Positions 21,759 to 31,604 of a DNA stretch of 64,000 nt are shown one piece after another. The position numbers were made by a program, and so were the translations under genes. The stretch covers positions 18,256 through 82,255 of the forward strand of contig NZ_JADMKU010000019.1 of the NCBI RefSeq assembly GCF_018219815.1. The letters are read 5' to 3'. The first letter of the stretch is position 1. Each line of letters opens with the position of its first letter. The stretch comes from Thalassovita aquimarina. GTDB lineage: Bacteria > Pseudomonadota > Alphaproteobacteria > Rhodobacterales > Rhodobacteraceae. The notes under the pieces were generated by a model that worked only from the letters and a program-made list of their open reading frames with translations, ran no database searches and was not told the origin of the DNA.

Positions 21759-22661
21759 TCAGCCTCCTATCTCAACTATGACCGCGCCCGCCGCAATCAA
21801 GCTCATGAGCGCAATCCGGCGCGGGCCCACGGTTTCCTTCAGCACCAGCCAGCCGATCAGCGCCGCAAAGACGGTTGAGGTTTCTCTCAGAACAGCAGCC
21901 TCGCCCACCTTGTCAAGCCGCGTCGCCAACATGATAGACCCGAAGCTGAGAAAGGCCACCACCGCCCCCACGACCCCGCGCGCCATCAGGGGAGCCAGTG
22001 TCGGCCGGCTGATCATGCCGCGCCAGCGCAGCACGGCGATCGGCGGCATCACCAGCCCGTCGAACAAGAAGAACCAGGCCAGGAAGGTGAACGGATCGGC
22101 GGTGGCGCGGATGCCATAGGCGTCATAGGTGGTGTAACAGGCCACGAACAGCCCCGTCGCCACCGCCAGCATCAGCGCGATGCCCAGCGTGTCGCGGTTC
22201 AGCTGCAGAAAGATCAGGTTGTAGACCGCCAGCCCGAAAATCCCGGCCAACAGCACCGCCACGCCCAGCCATTGCACGCCCGTGAAGGTTTCCCCGAACA
22301 ACATATAGGCGCCGATCACGGCGAAAAGCGGCCCCGTCCCGCGCACCACCGGGTAGACGACCGTGTAGGCGCCCTTGCTATAGGCGAAGGCCTGCAGGAA
22401 CTTGTACGCGGTGTGGATGACGAAGGCGGTGGCGAAGATCGGCCACATGTGCGGTTCGGGAAACGGCACCATGAACAGCGCGAAGGGCGCCGCCATCACC
22501 CCGTAACTGAAATCGATCGCGCCGCGCGACAGCCAGGGATCATGACGCCCCTTCTGCAGCGCCCCGAACACCGCATGCAGCAACGCCGCCGACAGGGCGA
22601 GGATCAAGGCCAGTTGATGCCCGGCCTCGGTGCCTTCCAGCCCGGTCAGCCAAGCGCTCAT
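21759..22661 (-). CDS. DMT-family (EamA) transporter
   Basis: 300 aa with ten membrane segments in two EamA repeats (residues ~15-150 and ~165-300). Characteristic stretches are AFAYSKGAYTVVYPVVRGTGPLFAV and FGSIMLATRLDKVGEAAVLRETSTVFAALIGWLVLKE. Such proteins export small metabolites, often amino acids or drugs; the substrate cannot be read from the sequence. Its ATG overlaps the stop of the preceding gene by four bases, so it is translationally coupled to it. Confidence 0.88.
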   Translation of the reverse strand: MSAWLTGLEGTEAGHQLALILALSAALLHAVFGALQKGRHDPWLSRGAIDFSYGVMAAPFALFMVPFPEPHMWPIFATAFVIHTAYKFLQAFAYSKGAYTVVYPVVRGTGPLFAVIGAYMLFGETFTGVQWLGVAVLLAGIFGLAVYNLIFLQLNRDTLGIALMLAVATGLFVACYTTYDAYGIRATADPFTFLAWFFLFDGLVMPPIAVLRWRGMISRPTLAPLMARGVVGAVVAFLSFGSIMLATRLDKVGEAAVLRETSTVFAALIGWLVLKETVGPRRIALMSLIAAGAVIVEIGG

Positions 22662-23095
22662 ATAACGCGGGGTTCGAACTGACCCATGGCGATGTCGCGC
22701 AACCTTTCAACCCGCTCGGAAATGTCGATTTCGCTGCCGTCATGGGCCAGGACGGTGGTCCCGCCCGAAGCGTCCTCGGCATAGCCGTCGATCAGGACCG
22801 AAATCATCGAATTGATCACGAAGGGGCTGCGATAGGCGCGCAGCAGGCAGAAATCCTGAATTCGCGGCAGGGCGTTTTCGCGCTCCGCGTCCCAAATCAG
22901 CCGCCCGGCGCCGACCACTTCGTCGCCGTCGGTGACGATGCATTCCGAATACAGGATACGGCCATCATCCCATTTGTCATCGCCCAGGTAGGGATAGCTC
23001 AGCCGCGAGGTTTCCATCACCTCGTCGACAGCGGTGTGGATCGCTACGATATCCCAACCGTATTCGTTTCTCAGTGTATCGTGAATCTCAAGCAT
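22658..23095 (-). CDS. Conserved small protein in the ftsY operon
   Basis: 145 aa, cytoplasmic, with no motif I recognise. It reads MLEIHDTLRNEYGWDIVAIHTAVDEVMETSRL and contains strands such as GRILYSECIVTDGDEVVGAGRLIWD that might suggest an alpha/beta fold. The ATG at 23095 overlaps the 3' end of ftsY by eight bases, and its own stop overlaps the DMT transporter start. The context gives no clear functional clue beyond co-expression with ftsY. Confidence 0.75.
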   Translation of the reverse strand: MLEIHDTLRNEYGWDIVAIHTAVDEVMETSRLSYPYLGDDKWDDGRILYSECIVTDGDEVVGAGRLIWDAERENALPRIQDFCLLRAYRSPFVINSMISVLIDGYAEDASGGTTVLAHDGSEIDISERVERLRDIAMGQFEPRVI

Positions 23096-24287
23096 CAAGA
23101 CCAGTCAGCGCCTTTGCAAATTCTTCGGGGTCAAAGGCTTGCAGATCGTCGATCTGCTCGCCCACGCCGATCGCATGGATCGGCAGGCCGAACTTGTCGG
23201 CCAGCGCCACCAGCACGCCGCCCTTGGCGGTTCCGTCGAGCTTGGTCATCACAAGTCCCGACACGTCGGCCAGTTTCTGGAACGTCTCGACCTGGCTCAG
23301 CGCGTTCTGCCCGGTGGTCGCGTCCAGGACCAGCAGCGTGTTGTGCGGCGCGGTTTCGTCCTTCTTGCGGATCACCCGCACGATCTTGGCGAGTTCCTCC
23401 ATCAGGTCGGCGCGGTTCTGCAGCCGCCCGGCGGTGTCGATCAGAAGCAGGTCGGCGCCCTCGGCCTCGGCCTTGGTCATCGCGTCGAAGGCGAGGCTGG
23501 CCGGATCCGATCCTTCCGGCGCGGTCAGCACCGGAACCCCGGCGCGGTCGCCCCAGACCTGCAATTGCTCGACAGCGGCGGCGCGGAAGGTGTCACCGGC
23601 GGCGATCACCACCGACTTACCCGCCGCCTTGAACTGGCTGGCCAGCTTGCCGATGGTCGTGGTCTTGCCCGACCCGTTCACGCCGACGACCAGAACCACC
23701 TGCGGCTTCTTGGGGAACAGCGGCAGCGGTTTCGCCACCGGGTCCATGATACGGGCGATTTCGTCCGACAGCAGCCGCTTGATTTCCTCGACCGACAATT
23801 TGCGGCCGAAACGGCCTTCGGCGATATTGGCGGTGACGCGCAGTGCGGTGTCGACCCCCATGTCCGAGGCGATGAGCAACTCTTCGAGGCTCTCCAGCAT
23901 GTCGTCGTCGAGCACCCGGCGGACGACCGGCTTGGCCTCTTTCCGCCCCATGATCCGGCCCAGCAGGCCGGGCTTGGCCGCCGGTTGCGGTTTTTCCGCG
24001 ACCGGTTCGGGCTTGGTGGGTTCGGGTGTGGGTTCAGGCTCCACCGGCTCAGGCGCGGCGGGGGCCGCTTCCGGTTCCGGCTCGGCTTCCGCCTCGGGGA
24101 CAAGCTCCGGCTCAGCCCCAGGCTCGGGTGCCGGTTCCGGCGCGGCAGGCTCGGGCGCGGTGACCTCTTCGGGTTCCGCGAGCGCCTCTTCGACCTCGCC
24201 ACCCTCCTCGATGATGGAATCCAGCCCCTCCTCGATCCGGGACGAGGATTTCATCAGCCGCTGTTTGAGTTTTCCAAAGAAGGACAT
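23088..24287 (-). CDS. ftsY: Signal recognition particle receptor FtsY
   Basis: 399 aa. The first ~125 residues are an acidic, Pro/Glu-rich A domain with imperfect PEP repeats (PEPAPEPGAEPELVPEAEAEPE). The NG GTPase domain follows: P-loop GVNGSGKTTTIGKLA, DTAGRLQNRADLM, and TKLDGTAKGG, ending with the GVGEQIDDLQAFDPEEFAKAL signature. FtsY docks SRP-ribosome complexes at the inner membrane for co-translational insertion. The start MSFFGKLKQRLMKSS gives an amphipathic membrane-binding N-terminus. Confidence 0.97.
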   Translation of the reverse strand: MSFFGKLKQRLMKSSSRIEEGLDSIIEEGGEVEEALAEPEEVTAPEPAAPEPAPEPGAEPELVPEAEAEPEPEAAPAAPEPVEPEPTPEPTKPEPVAEKPQPAAKPGLLGRIMGRKEAKPVVRRVLDDDMLESLEELLIASDMGVDTALRVTANIAEGRFGRKLSVEEIKRLLSDEIARIMDPVAKPLPLFPKKPQVVLVVGVNGSGKTTTIGKLASQFKAAGKSVVIAAGDTFRAAAVEQLQVWGDRAGVPVLTAPEGSDPASLAFDAMTKAEAEGADLLLIDTAGRLQNRADLMEELAKIVRVIRKKDETAPHNTLLVLDATTGQNALSQVETFQKLADVSGLVMTKLDGTAKGGVLVALADKFGLPIHAIGVGEQIDDLQAFDPEEFAKALTGLDA

Positions 24288-24405
24288 GAAGGGGATTCCG
24301 TAAGTCTTTCGAATGACCTAGCCACTCTGCCACGCCATTGGAAGCCCTACCCCTTATTTCCTTGGGGATGGGGCTGTGGAAAACCCTGTGGGAGGGCATG
24401 TATTT

Positions 24406-25053
24406 TCAGCCAAGGAATCCCATGAATAAAAGGGCTTGCGCGGCGTAGTAAAAGAACCAGATCAGGAACGGCGCAATTCGGCCGAAGATGCCGCCCGAAA
24501 CCACGAAAAGTTCCACCGAAAGGATCAAATCGGACAGGATGAAGCTCAATGCGCCGGCCAGGATGGTGGCGCGGGGAATCGGCAACTGCGCCGCCGTGGC
24601 CCCCATCGCCATGATCAGCAACACGTAGAATCGCACCGGAATCTTCAGCCCGCCGGTCCGTGGCGCAAGCCAGAACTCCGTCGACAGGCCCAGCCCGATC
24701 AGCGCCACCGGCACCGCCCAGGCCAGCGCATCGCCACCGAACTGCGGGGCAAACTGCACCCAGAAGGCGATGACATAGAGGATGTGACCGATGGCGAAGG
24801 CGCCGATTCCGGCCTTGAGCCAGCTTTCCCCCGGCCGCGACAACAGGAAATCGCCCGCCGCACAGGCCCAGAGCCCCGCCAACGCCCATCCCGGCGCCCC
24901 CGCCAGGCTGATTCCCACCGCTGGCACCGCCACCGCGCCGGTCTTGACCAGCGTTTTCGCAACGCTTGGCCCCCGCTGGCAAAACCACGACAGGTAAGCG
25001 GCGGAAAGCGCCGCGCCGATCAGCAAAAAGGCTGGTCCGATACCGTAGATCAT
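24406..25053 (-). CDS. YhhN family membrane protein (lysoplasmalogenase-like)
   Basis: 215 aa with seven to eight membrane segments. YhhN features are LWACAAGDFLLSRPGESWLKAGIGAFAIGHILYV near residues 66-100 and GALSFILSDLILSVELF near 165-182, both with the acidic residues conserved in TMEM86/YhhN hydrolases. The animal members hydrolyse lysoplasmalogens; bacterial members are less studied. It is a single gene, downstream of no obvious partner. Confidence 0.85.
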   Translation of the reverse strand: MIYGIGPAFLLIGAALSAAYLSWFCQRGPSVAKTLVKTGAVAVPAVGISLAGAPGWALAGLWACAAGDFLLSRPGESWLKAGIGAFAIGHILYVIAFWVQFAPQFGGDALAWAVPVALIGLGLSTEFWLAPRTGGLKIPVRFYVLLIMAMGATAAQLPIPRATILAGALSFILSDLILSVELFVVSGGIFGRIAPFLIWFFYYAAQALLFMGFLG

Positions 25054-25167
25054 TCTTCCCCCGTTGGTTCGCCCGCACCGGCGCCGCCCGGTGGCGACGA
25101 AATACCAAATCGCCGTGTTGCGGAATTGTGACTTGGCCTGCGGGTATTTGTTCCGCAGGATGGCGGC

Positions 25168-25557
25168 ATGAAATGGATTGTTCCACTGCTTTTTTGCGCC
25201 ACGGCGGCACAGGCCGATACCGCGATGTCAGGTCCGGAATTCGACGCCTATACGCGTGGTAAGACCTTTTATTACGCCGAAAACGGCGCGCCTTACGGCG
25301 GCGAGGAACACCTCGACGATCAGCGGGTGCGCTGGTCGTTCCTAGACGGCGATTGCAAGGAGGGCCGCTGGCATCAGGACGGCGCGCTGATCTGCTTTGT
25401 CTATGACGACAGTCCCGAACCGCATTGCTGGAGCTTCTTTCAAAGCCCGGACGGGCTGGTGGCGCGGTTCGAGGGCGATCCGGGCCAGACGGTTTTGTAC
25501 GAGGTGAACAAATCCGACGAACCGATGCTGTGCCTCGGCCCCAAGACCGGGGTCTGA
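25168..25557 (+). CDS. Small secreted protein, function unknown
   Basis: 129 aa. A signal peptide (MKWIVPLLFCATAAQADT) precedes a mature domain of ~112 residues with conserved-looking Tyr, Trp and three Cys-containing segments (GDCKEG, LICFVY, PHCWSFF, MLCLGP), so it is probably a periplasmic disulfide-bonded fold. I know similar small proteins only as Rhodobacteraceae hypotheticals. It is followed 80 bases later by alkB on the same strand. Confidence 0.75.
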   Translation: MKWIVPLLFCATAAQADTAMSGPEFDAYTRGKTFYYAENGAPYGGEEHLDDQRVRWSFLDGDCKEGRWHQDGALICFVYDDSPEPHCWSFFQSPDGLVARFEGDPGQTVLYEVNKSDEPMLCLGPKTGV

Positions 25558-25637
25558 CCGGGCATGGTCATGATGATTGCCGCCCCCCGGTCGCGGCGAT
25601 AGGCTGGGCGCGCAACACCCCCCACCCGGATCGCAAG

Positions 25638-26654
25638 ATGTTCCTGTTCACCATTGCAACGCTGACGCCGGCCCTGCTGCTGATCCTGTCGGCGTTTCTG
25701 GGCGGCATCTGGGTGCTGATCGCTGTGTGTTTCATCACGCTCTTCACCTTCCTGATGGACCGCCTATGCCGCGCGGCCGCCGAACCCCGTCCAGATGCCG
25801 AGTTTCCCGCCGGCGACGGGTTGTCCGCTTTCCTGGCGCAGGTGCACCTGCCGATGCTGGCGCTGGCGGTCTGGGCCGTGGGCGGCGGCAGCGGCATGAC
25901 CGGCTGGGAACGTGCCGGGCTGCTGGTCGGCTTCGGGCTGTTTTTCGGCCAGATCGCGCATCCCAACGCGCATGAACTGATCCATCGCGGCAACCGCTGG
26001 CTCGGCGAGCTGGGCAAGATGGTCTATGTCAGCTTGCTGATCGGCCATCACGTGTCGGCCCACCGGCTGGTGCATCATGTCCATGTCGGAACCGATGCCG
26101 ATCCCAGTTCCGCGCGCAGGGGCGAAGGGTTCTGGCGCTTTGCGAAACGTGGCTGGACCGGTGCCTTCCGCGCCGGACTGCGGGCGGAAAACGAACGGCG
26201 CGCGCGCGCCGGGCACATGTCCCCGCTGTCGCATCCCTACCTGCACTATGCCGGCGGGGCGCTGGTGGCGATGGCGCTGGCGGGCCTCGCCCTGGGGCCG
26301 GGGGGCCTCGCCGCGCTGATCGGGGTGGCGGGCTATGCCCAGATCCAGATGCTTCTATCCGACTACGTGCAGCATTACGGGTTGCGGCGTGTCTTGCGCC
26401 CGGACGGAAAGCCGGTGCCGGTCGGCCCCGAGCACAGCTGGAACACCCCGCATCGGTATTCCAGCGCGATGATGCTGAACGCGCCGCGCCATTCCGATCA
26501 CCACATGCACCCGTCCCGGCATTACCCGGCGCTGCGGCTTTCCCCGGAGATGCCAGTACTGCCGCATTCGCTGCCAGTGATGGCGGTTATCGCATTGTGG
26601 CCGGGGCTGTGGCAGCGGGTGATGGACCCGCGCTTGGCGGCGTTGGGATTATAG
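25638..26654 (+). CDS. alkB: Alkane 1-monooxygenase (AlkB type)
   Basis: 338 aa integral-membrane non-heme di-iron hydroxylase. The His boxes are all present: HELIHR, HHVSAHRLVHH and HSDHHMHPSRHY, plus the family signature HSWNTPHRYSSAM. Around six membrane segments surround them. AlkB oxidises the terminal carbon of medium- or long-chain alkanes with O2 and electrons from rubredoxin; no rubredoxin gene is adjacent. The ATG at 25638 is the first Met before the first membrane helix. Confidence 0.9.
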   Translation: MFLFTIATLTPALLLILSAFLGGIWVLIAVCFITLFTFLMDRLCRAAAEPRPDAEFPAGDGLSAFLAQVHLPMLALAVWAVGGGSGMTGWERAGLLVGFGLFFGQIAHPNAHELIHRGNRWLGELGKMVYVSLLIGHHVSAHRLVHHVHVGTDADPSSARRGEGFWRFAKRGWTGAFRAGLRAENERRARAGHMSPLSHPYLHYAGGALVAMALAGLALGPGGLAALIGVAGYAQIQMLLSDYVQHYGLRRVLRPDGKPVPVGPEHSWNTPHRYSSAMMLNAPRHSDHHMHPSRHYPALRLSPEMPVLPHSLPVMAVIALWPGLWQRVMDPRLAALGL

Positions 26655-26661
26655 GAGGCTG

Positions 26662-26719
26662 TCTGCCCCCTCTGCGCCTTCGGCGCATTCACCCCCGAGG
26701 ATATTTTGAAAAAGAAGAA
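26662..26719 (-). repeat. 3'-flank hairpin element, copy 2
   Basis: Same flanks as the element at 371-443 (TCTGCCCCCTC ... TTCACCCCCGAGGATATTTT) but with a 6-bp stem TGCGCC / GGCGCA and loop TTC at 26673-26687. It lies three bases past the xseA stop on the minus strand and just after the alkB stop on the plus strand. The hairpin is retained although the stem sequence differs entirely from copy 1. Confidence 0.6.
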
Positions 26720-26721
26720 GC

Positions 26722-28272
26722 TCAGAACAGGCTGCCCTGTTCGGGGGGCTTCGGCTTGGATTTGGGCTGCGGTTTCGAGGGCTTGGCGCCGAGTGTGAGG
26801 CGACCGTCGGCGAATTCGATTTCCAGCATTTCGGCCTTGGCGGCCGCTTTCTTGCTGGTCACCACATCGCCATCGCCACGCACCACGGCGTAGCCGCGTT
26901 TCAGAGTCGCCTTGTAACCCAGCGTTTCGCGCAGCCGGTCGAGCGCCTCGACCTGTCCTTGCCAATCGGTGACCTGCCGCTGGCCTGCATCGGACAGGCG
27001 CTTTGACAGGCGATCGAAATCGTTGCGCTTGCGCCTGATGTCTTGTTCCAGCGGCTGGATCTTGAGCCGGTCGGCGCGGCGCCCGAGCGCTTCGCGCTTG
27101 GTATCGATGACGCGGTGAAGCCCCGCCGGAAGGCGGGGCGAGAGCCCGCCCAGGGTGCGCTTTTCGGCCTCGATCCGGCGGGAGAGGCTGGACGGGCGCA
27201 GGCCGCCGCGAATGTCGGACAGTTTCACCTGGCGCAGCTGCACCGAGCGGATCAGCGCCTGCGGCAGCCGTTCGCCCCAACTGTCGAGCCGCTGGCGCGG
27301 GCTTTCCAGCAGCGTGTCGGCGCGCGGCAGGGCACGTGATAGATCGCGCAGCCGCTGGCCGCGCTGGCCGACGCCCTGGGTCAGCGCCCGGGTCAGCCGC
27401 GATCCCTGCTGATCGAGCCAGCCCATGAGTTCCAGCCGCACCGGCACCGCCAGTTCGGCCGCCGCCGTGGGGGTGGGCGCGCGCATGTCGGACACGAAAT
27501 CGATCAGCGTGGTGTCGGTTTCATGCCCCACCGCGGAAATCAGCGGAATCTCCGACGCAGCCGCGGCGCGGGCGACGATTTCCTCGTTGAAGCCCCAGAG
27601 GTCCTCGATCGAGCCGCCGCCGCGCGCCACGATCAGAAGGTCGGGCCGGGGCATCGCGCCACCCGGGCTGAGCGCGTTGAACCCAGCGATGGCGCGGGCC
27701 ACTTCGGGGGCGCATCTTTCGCCCTGCACCGCCACCGGCCAGATCAGCACCTTGCGCGGGAACCGGTCGCGCAGCCGGTGCAGGATATCGCGGATCACCG
27801 CGCCCGAGGGCGAGGTCACGACGCCGATCACTTCCGGCAGGTAAGGCAGTTCCTTTTTGCGTTCTGGCGCGAACAGGCCTTCGGCGGCGAACATCTGCTT
27901 GCGCTTTTCCAGCATCGCCATCAGCGCGCCCATGCCCGCCGGTTTGATATCCTCGATCACGATCTGGTACTTGGACTGTCCCGGGAAGGTGGTCAGGCGG
28001 CCGGTCGCGATGACCTCCATGCCTTCTTCCGGCGCCGTGGCGAGCCGTGACGCAACCCCTTTCCAGATCACCCCGGCGATCACCGCGCGATCGTCTTTCA
28101 GGTCGAGATAGACATGCCCCGAGCGCGGCCGCGACACCCGGCCGACTTCGCCGCGCACCCGGACATGGGCGAATTCCCCCTCGATCAGGCGCTTCACCGC
28201 GCCGGAGAGTTCGGTGACGCTGAATTCGGGCGCGTTTTCGCCTTCGCGGGGTTCGTCGATCAGATCGGACAT
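26722..28272 (-). CDS. xseA: Exodeoxyribonuclease VII large subunit
   Basis: 516 aa. An N-terminal OB-fold (FSVTELSGAVKRLIEGEFAHVRVRGEVGRV) is followed by the catalytic core (VTSPSGAVIRDILHRLRDRFP, DLLIVARGGGSIEDLWGFNEE, ISAVGHETDTTLIDFVSDMRAPTPTAAAE) and a long helical C-terminal region. XseA with XseB degrades single-stranded DNA. The ATG at 28272 (MSDLIDEPREGENAPEF) is preferred over the upstream open frame. The C-terminus carries a Lys/Pro tail. No xseB is in the window. Confidence 0.95.
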   Translation of the reverse strand: MSDLIDEPREGENAPEFSVTELSGAVKRLIEGEFAHVRVRGEVGRVSRPRSGHVYLDLKDDRAVIAGVIWKGVASRLATAPEEGMEVIATGRLTTFPGQSKYQIVIEDIKPAGMGALMAMLEKRKQMFAAEGLFAPERKKELPYLPEVIGVVTSPSGAVIRDILHRLRDRFPRKVLIWPVAVQGERCAPEVARAIAGFNALSPGGAMPRPDLLIVARGGGSIEDLWGFNEEIVARAAAASEIPLISAVGHETDTTLIDFVSDMRAPTPTAAAELAVPVRLELMGWLDQQGSRLTRALTQGVGQRGQRLRDLSRALPRADTLLESPRQRLDSWGERLPQALIRSVQLRQVKLSDIRGGLRPSSLSRRIEAEKRTLGGLSPRLPAGLHRVIDTKREALGRRADRLKIQPLEQDIRRKRNDFDRLSKRLSDAGQRQVTDWQGQVEALDRLRETLGYKATLKRGYAVVRGDGDVVTSKKAAAKAEMLEIEFADGRLTLGAKPSKPQPKSKPKPPEQGSLF

Positions 28273-28354
28273 GATGGATCGGCCTGCTTCACTTGTTTCC
28301 TGCCTCAACGCACCTTAGAACGCCGCCAACGGAAGGCCAAGCGGAGTCAGGCTC

Positions 28355-29617
28355 ATGAACATTCTCATCCTCGGCGGCGGCGGGCGCGAACATGCGTTGG
28401 CCTGGGCGGTTCTGCAGAACCCCAAATGCGACAAGCTGATCGTTGCGCCGGGCAATGCCGGCATCGCCGCGATCGCCGATTGCGCCAGCCTCGACATCCT
28501 GAACGGCGCGGCGGTGGTGAATTTCTGCGAAGAAAACGCCATCGATTTCGTCATCGTCGGCCCCGAGGCACCGCTGGCCGAGGGCGTCGCCGACCGGCTG
28601 CGCGATGCCGGTTTCCTGGTTTTCGGCCCGTCCGAGGAAGCGGCCCGGCTGGAAGCCTCGAAAAGCTTCACCAAGGAGATTTGCGACGCCGCCAAGGCAC
28701 CGACCGCAGGCTACGGCCATTTCACCGATCCGCAGGCCGCCAAGGCCTATATCCGTGAACAGGGCGCGCCGATCGTGGTCAAGGCCGACGGTCTGGCCGC
28801 CGGCAAGGGCGTGATCGTGGCAATGGACGAAGACACCGCGCTGGCCGCCATCGACGACATGTTCGGCGGTGAATTCGGATCGGCCGGCGCCGAGGTGGTG
28901 ATCGAGGAATTCATGGACGGCGAAGAGGCCTCCTATTTCGTCCTCGTGGATGGCGAAACTTGCCTGCCCATCGGCACCGCGCAGGATCACAAGCGCGTCG
29001 GCGAAGGCGATACCGGGCTGAACACCGGCGGCATGGGCGCCTATTCCCCGGCCCCCGTCCTGTCCGACGAGATCGCCGAGAAGGCGATGGAGGAAATCAT
29101 CAAGCCCACGATGAAGGCGATGGCCGATCGCGGCACGCCGTATCAGGGCGTTCTTTACGCCGGGCTGATGATCAAGGACGGCCAGCCGCGGCTGGTGGAA
29201 TACAACGTGCGTTTCGGCGATCCCGAATGCCAGGTACTGATGCTGCGGCTGGGCGCGCAGGCGCTCGACCTGATGCAGGCCTGCGCCGAGGGCCGTCTGG
29301 ACGAGGCACAGGTCAACTGGGCCGACGATCACGCGATGACCGTCGTGATGGCCGCCAAGGGGTATCCCGGCGCCTATGAGAAGGGCAGCGTGATCAAGGG
29401 GCTGGATGCCCTGCCGGAAACCAGTTCGGAAATGTGCTTCCACGCCGGTACCGGCGAAAAGGACGGCCAGATCGTGGCCACCGGCGGCCGGGTGCTGAAC
29501 GTCACCGCGCGCGGCGCGACGCTGCAGGAAGCGGCCGACCGCGCCTACGCGATGGTCGACAAGATCGACTGGCCCGAAGGCTTCTGCCGCCGCGATATCG
29601 GCTGGCGCGCGCTCTGA
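28355..29617 (+). CDS. purD: Phosphoribosylamine-glycine ligase
   Basis: 420 aa ATP-grasp enzyme of purine synthesis; it joins phosphoribosylamine and glycine to give GAR. Signatures include the N-terminal MNILILGGGGREHALAWA, GPEAPLAEGVADRLR, VVKADGLAAGKGV, the GEGDTGLNTGGMGAYSP block and VRFGDPECQVLM. The length is typical. It is divergent from xseA across 82 bases. Confidence 0.97.
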   Translation: MNILILGGGGREHALAWAVLQNPKCDKLIVAPGNAGIAAIADCASLDILNGAAVVNFCEENAIDFVIVGPEAPLAEGVADRLRDAGFLVFGPSEEAARLEASKSFTKEICDAAKAPTAGYGHFTDPQAAKAYIREQGAPIVVKADGLAAGKGVIVAMDEDTALAAIDDMFGGEFGSAGAEVVIEEFMDGEEASYFVLVDGETCLPIGTAQDHKRVGEGDTGLNTGGMGAYSPAPVLSDEIAEKAMEEIIKPTMKAMADRGTPYQGVLYAGLMIKDGQPRLVEYNVRFGDPECQVLMLRLGAQALDLMQACAEGRLDEAQVNWADDHAMTVVMAAKGYPGAYEKGSVIKGLDALPETSSEMCFHAGTGEKDGQIVATGGRVLNVTARGATLQEAADRAYAMVDKIDWPEGFCRRDIGWRAL

Positions 29618-29634
29618 CCCTGCCCGTTCGGGCC

Positions 29635-29666
29635 GGTCCGGCGCGACAGAACGTTTGCGCCGGACC
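29635..29666 (+). terminator. Hairpin downstream of purD
   Basis: Perfect ten-base inverted repeat GGTCCGGCGC / GCGCCGGACC with a 12-base loop, 17 bases after the purD stop. There is no T tract, so termination is uncertain. Confidence 0.45.
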
Positions 29667-29726
29667 ATTCGCGCCCCTATCATGACTGGGCCTGCAATCC
29701 CTAATCACCCGGAGCAGTTCGAAAAA

Positions 29727-30329
29727 ATGTCAGACCTGGAAACCGAGGCTTACGAAAGCGGCGATTTCACCCAACTGATCTTCGAATATGCGCCGATCGG
29801 GCTGGTCGTCACCGAAAGCCGGGTGATCCGCGAATGCAACCCGGCCTTCGCGCAGATGTTCGGTTACGAACAGGACGAATTGCGCGACACCAGCTTCGCG
29901 CGACTTTATCCCACCCAGGAAGAATTCGTGAATATCCGCAATCGCGGCGCGAAGGAGCTGAGCGAGCAAAGCCCCTATTGGGACGAACGGGTTATGATGC
30001 GACGGAACGGCGATTTGTTCTGGTGCCGCGTGCGCGGCCACAGTTTCACCCCCGACGAACCGCTGCGCCGGGCGGTTTGGACGCTGGCCGATCTGTCCGA
30101 CTCACGCCCTTATCAGCCACTGACCCGGCGCGAACGCGAAGTGTTTTCGCTGATCAGCGAAGGCAAGACGAGCAAGGAAATCGCCATCACGCTGGGCATG
30201 TCGCACCGCACGGTCGAGGTGCACCGGTCGCGGCTTCTGAAGAAATTCCGCGCCGCCAATACCGCCGGGCTGTTCCAGTCCCTGGGCGCGATCAATGGCG
30301 ATCACGTGGTCAGCGGCACCCGCGCCTGA
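29727..30329 (+). CDS. PAS domain - LuxR-type HTH regulator
   Basis: 200 aa. Residues ~12-125 are a PAS domain (LIFEYAPIGLVVTESRVIRECNPAFAQMFGYEQDEL, then a PAC-like WCRVRGHSFTPDEP). Residues ~135-195 are a LuxR/GerE helix-turn-helix (LTRREREVFSLISEGKTSKEIAITLG, MSHRTVEVHRSRLLKKF). It is a one-component sensor-regulator with no receiver domain; the signal is unknown. Starts at 29682 or 29727 are both possible; 29727 has a GGAG upstream and begins just before the PAS domain. Confidence 0.85.
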   Translation: MSDLETEAYESGDFTQLIFEYAPIGLVVTESRVIRECNPAFAQMFGYEQDELRDTSFARLYPTQEEFVNIRNRGAKELSEQSPYWDERVMMRRNGDLFWCRVRGHSFTPDEPLRRAVWTLADLSDSRPYQPLTRREREVFSLISEGKTSKEIAITLGMSHRTVEVHRSRLLKKFRAANTAGLFQSLGAINGDHVVSGTRA

Positions 30330-30335
30330 AACCGG

Positions 30336-31087
30336 TCAGTCCCGGCAATTCAGCGCGCGATCAAAGCTTTCGGGCCCCTCGAACCGGCCGATTTCGCGGC
30401 CATACAGACGCCCGTTTTCCAGCCGCACCGCCATCACCCGATGCCAGTCGGCATCGGCGGTGACGATCTCGGGGCCCCGTCCGCAATCGCGGATGCCGCC
30501 GCCGATACCTGGATCGCCCAATAGGTGATTTGTCAGCCCCTTCAGGGCCGCGACTTCGCTCAAGCCGCCATCGCGGAACCGCCAGACCCGTAATGTCCGG
30601 GCCAGATGCGGGCGGTCGATATAGGCCAGTTCGACAAAACCGTCGCCATCCAGATCGGCCCCGCCCAGCGGTGCCAGCCAACGGTGGGTGCGGCCGATAT
30701 GAGGCGTTTGGGCGACCTTGCCGGTCTCGTCGTAGATGGCCAGCGCCGCGCCGCGCGCGATGTCGGTTTCGACAACGACCACTTCGGCATCGCCGTCGCC
30801 ATCAACGTCGATCAGCCGCGGCGACAGGTCTTCGAAGACGCGGTTCTCGGGCAATCGCACAATCAGTTTGCGCCCGTCCGACAGCCGCATCCGCAATGCG
30901 CCCCATTCTTCCGGATCGCCGAACACGCCATGGGCATAGCGCGTGGTCGGGTCGGCGAACCGGGCCGATTGGATTTCGGCAGCGACCGGCCCCGCCAGAA
31001 ACGCGGCACACAGGCCCAAGGCCAGCCCCGCGCGCCGGGCCATGTGGCGCCACGGGCGCGCCGGGTATCGCCGCGCCCTGCCCCGCA

Positions 31088-31088
<1 letters not shown>
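30336..31088 (-). CDS. Exported protein with VCBS/FG-GAP calcium-type repeats
   Basis: 250 aa. A twin-basic N-terminus and signal peptide (MARRAGLALGLCAAFLAGPVAA) precede a beta-propeller-like domain with repeated calcium loops (IDVDGDGDAEVVVVE near 90-105 and ADLDGDGFVELAYID near 145-160). The TGATG junction joins its start directly to the end of the ferredoxin gene, implying translational coupling. Its function, and any link to the ferredoxin, are unknown. Confidence 0.78.
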
Positions 31089-31450
<362 letters not shown>

Positions 31451-31604
31451 TCACAGTTCCTAGCCAAGCACGCTGCCGCTGGCCAGTCCCTTTTGCGTGA
31501 TCGCGCCCCGAACCGGTGCCTGGTCCGCGCGCGCAAGCGGCTTTCGCGAAAGGTTCAAACAGGCTACAGTCGGGCAAACAATATTGGCACGAGATATCGA
31601 GCAA

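Noticed and set aside
22668..22682. GGTTCGAACT resembling a tRNA T-loop
   Set aside because: It lies inside the 3' end of a coding gene (QFEPRVI) and no acceptor or D-arm pairing is present.
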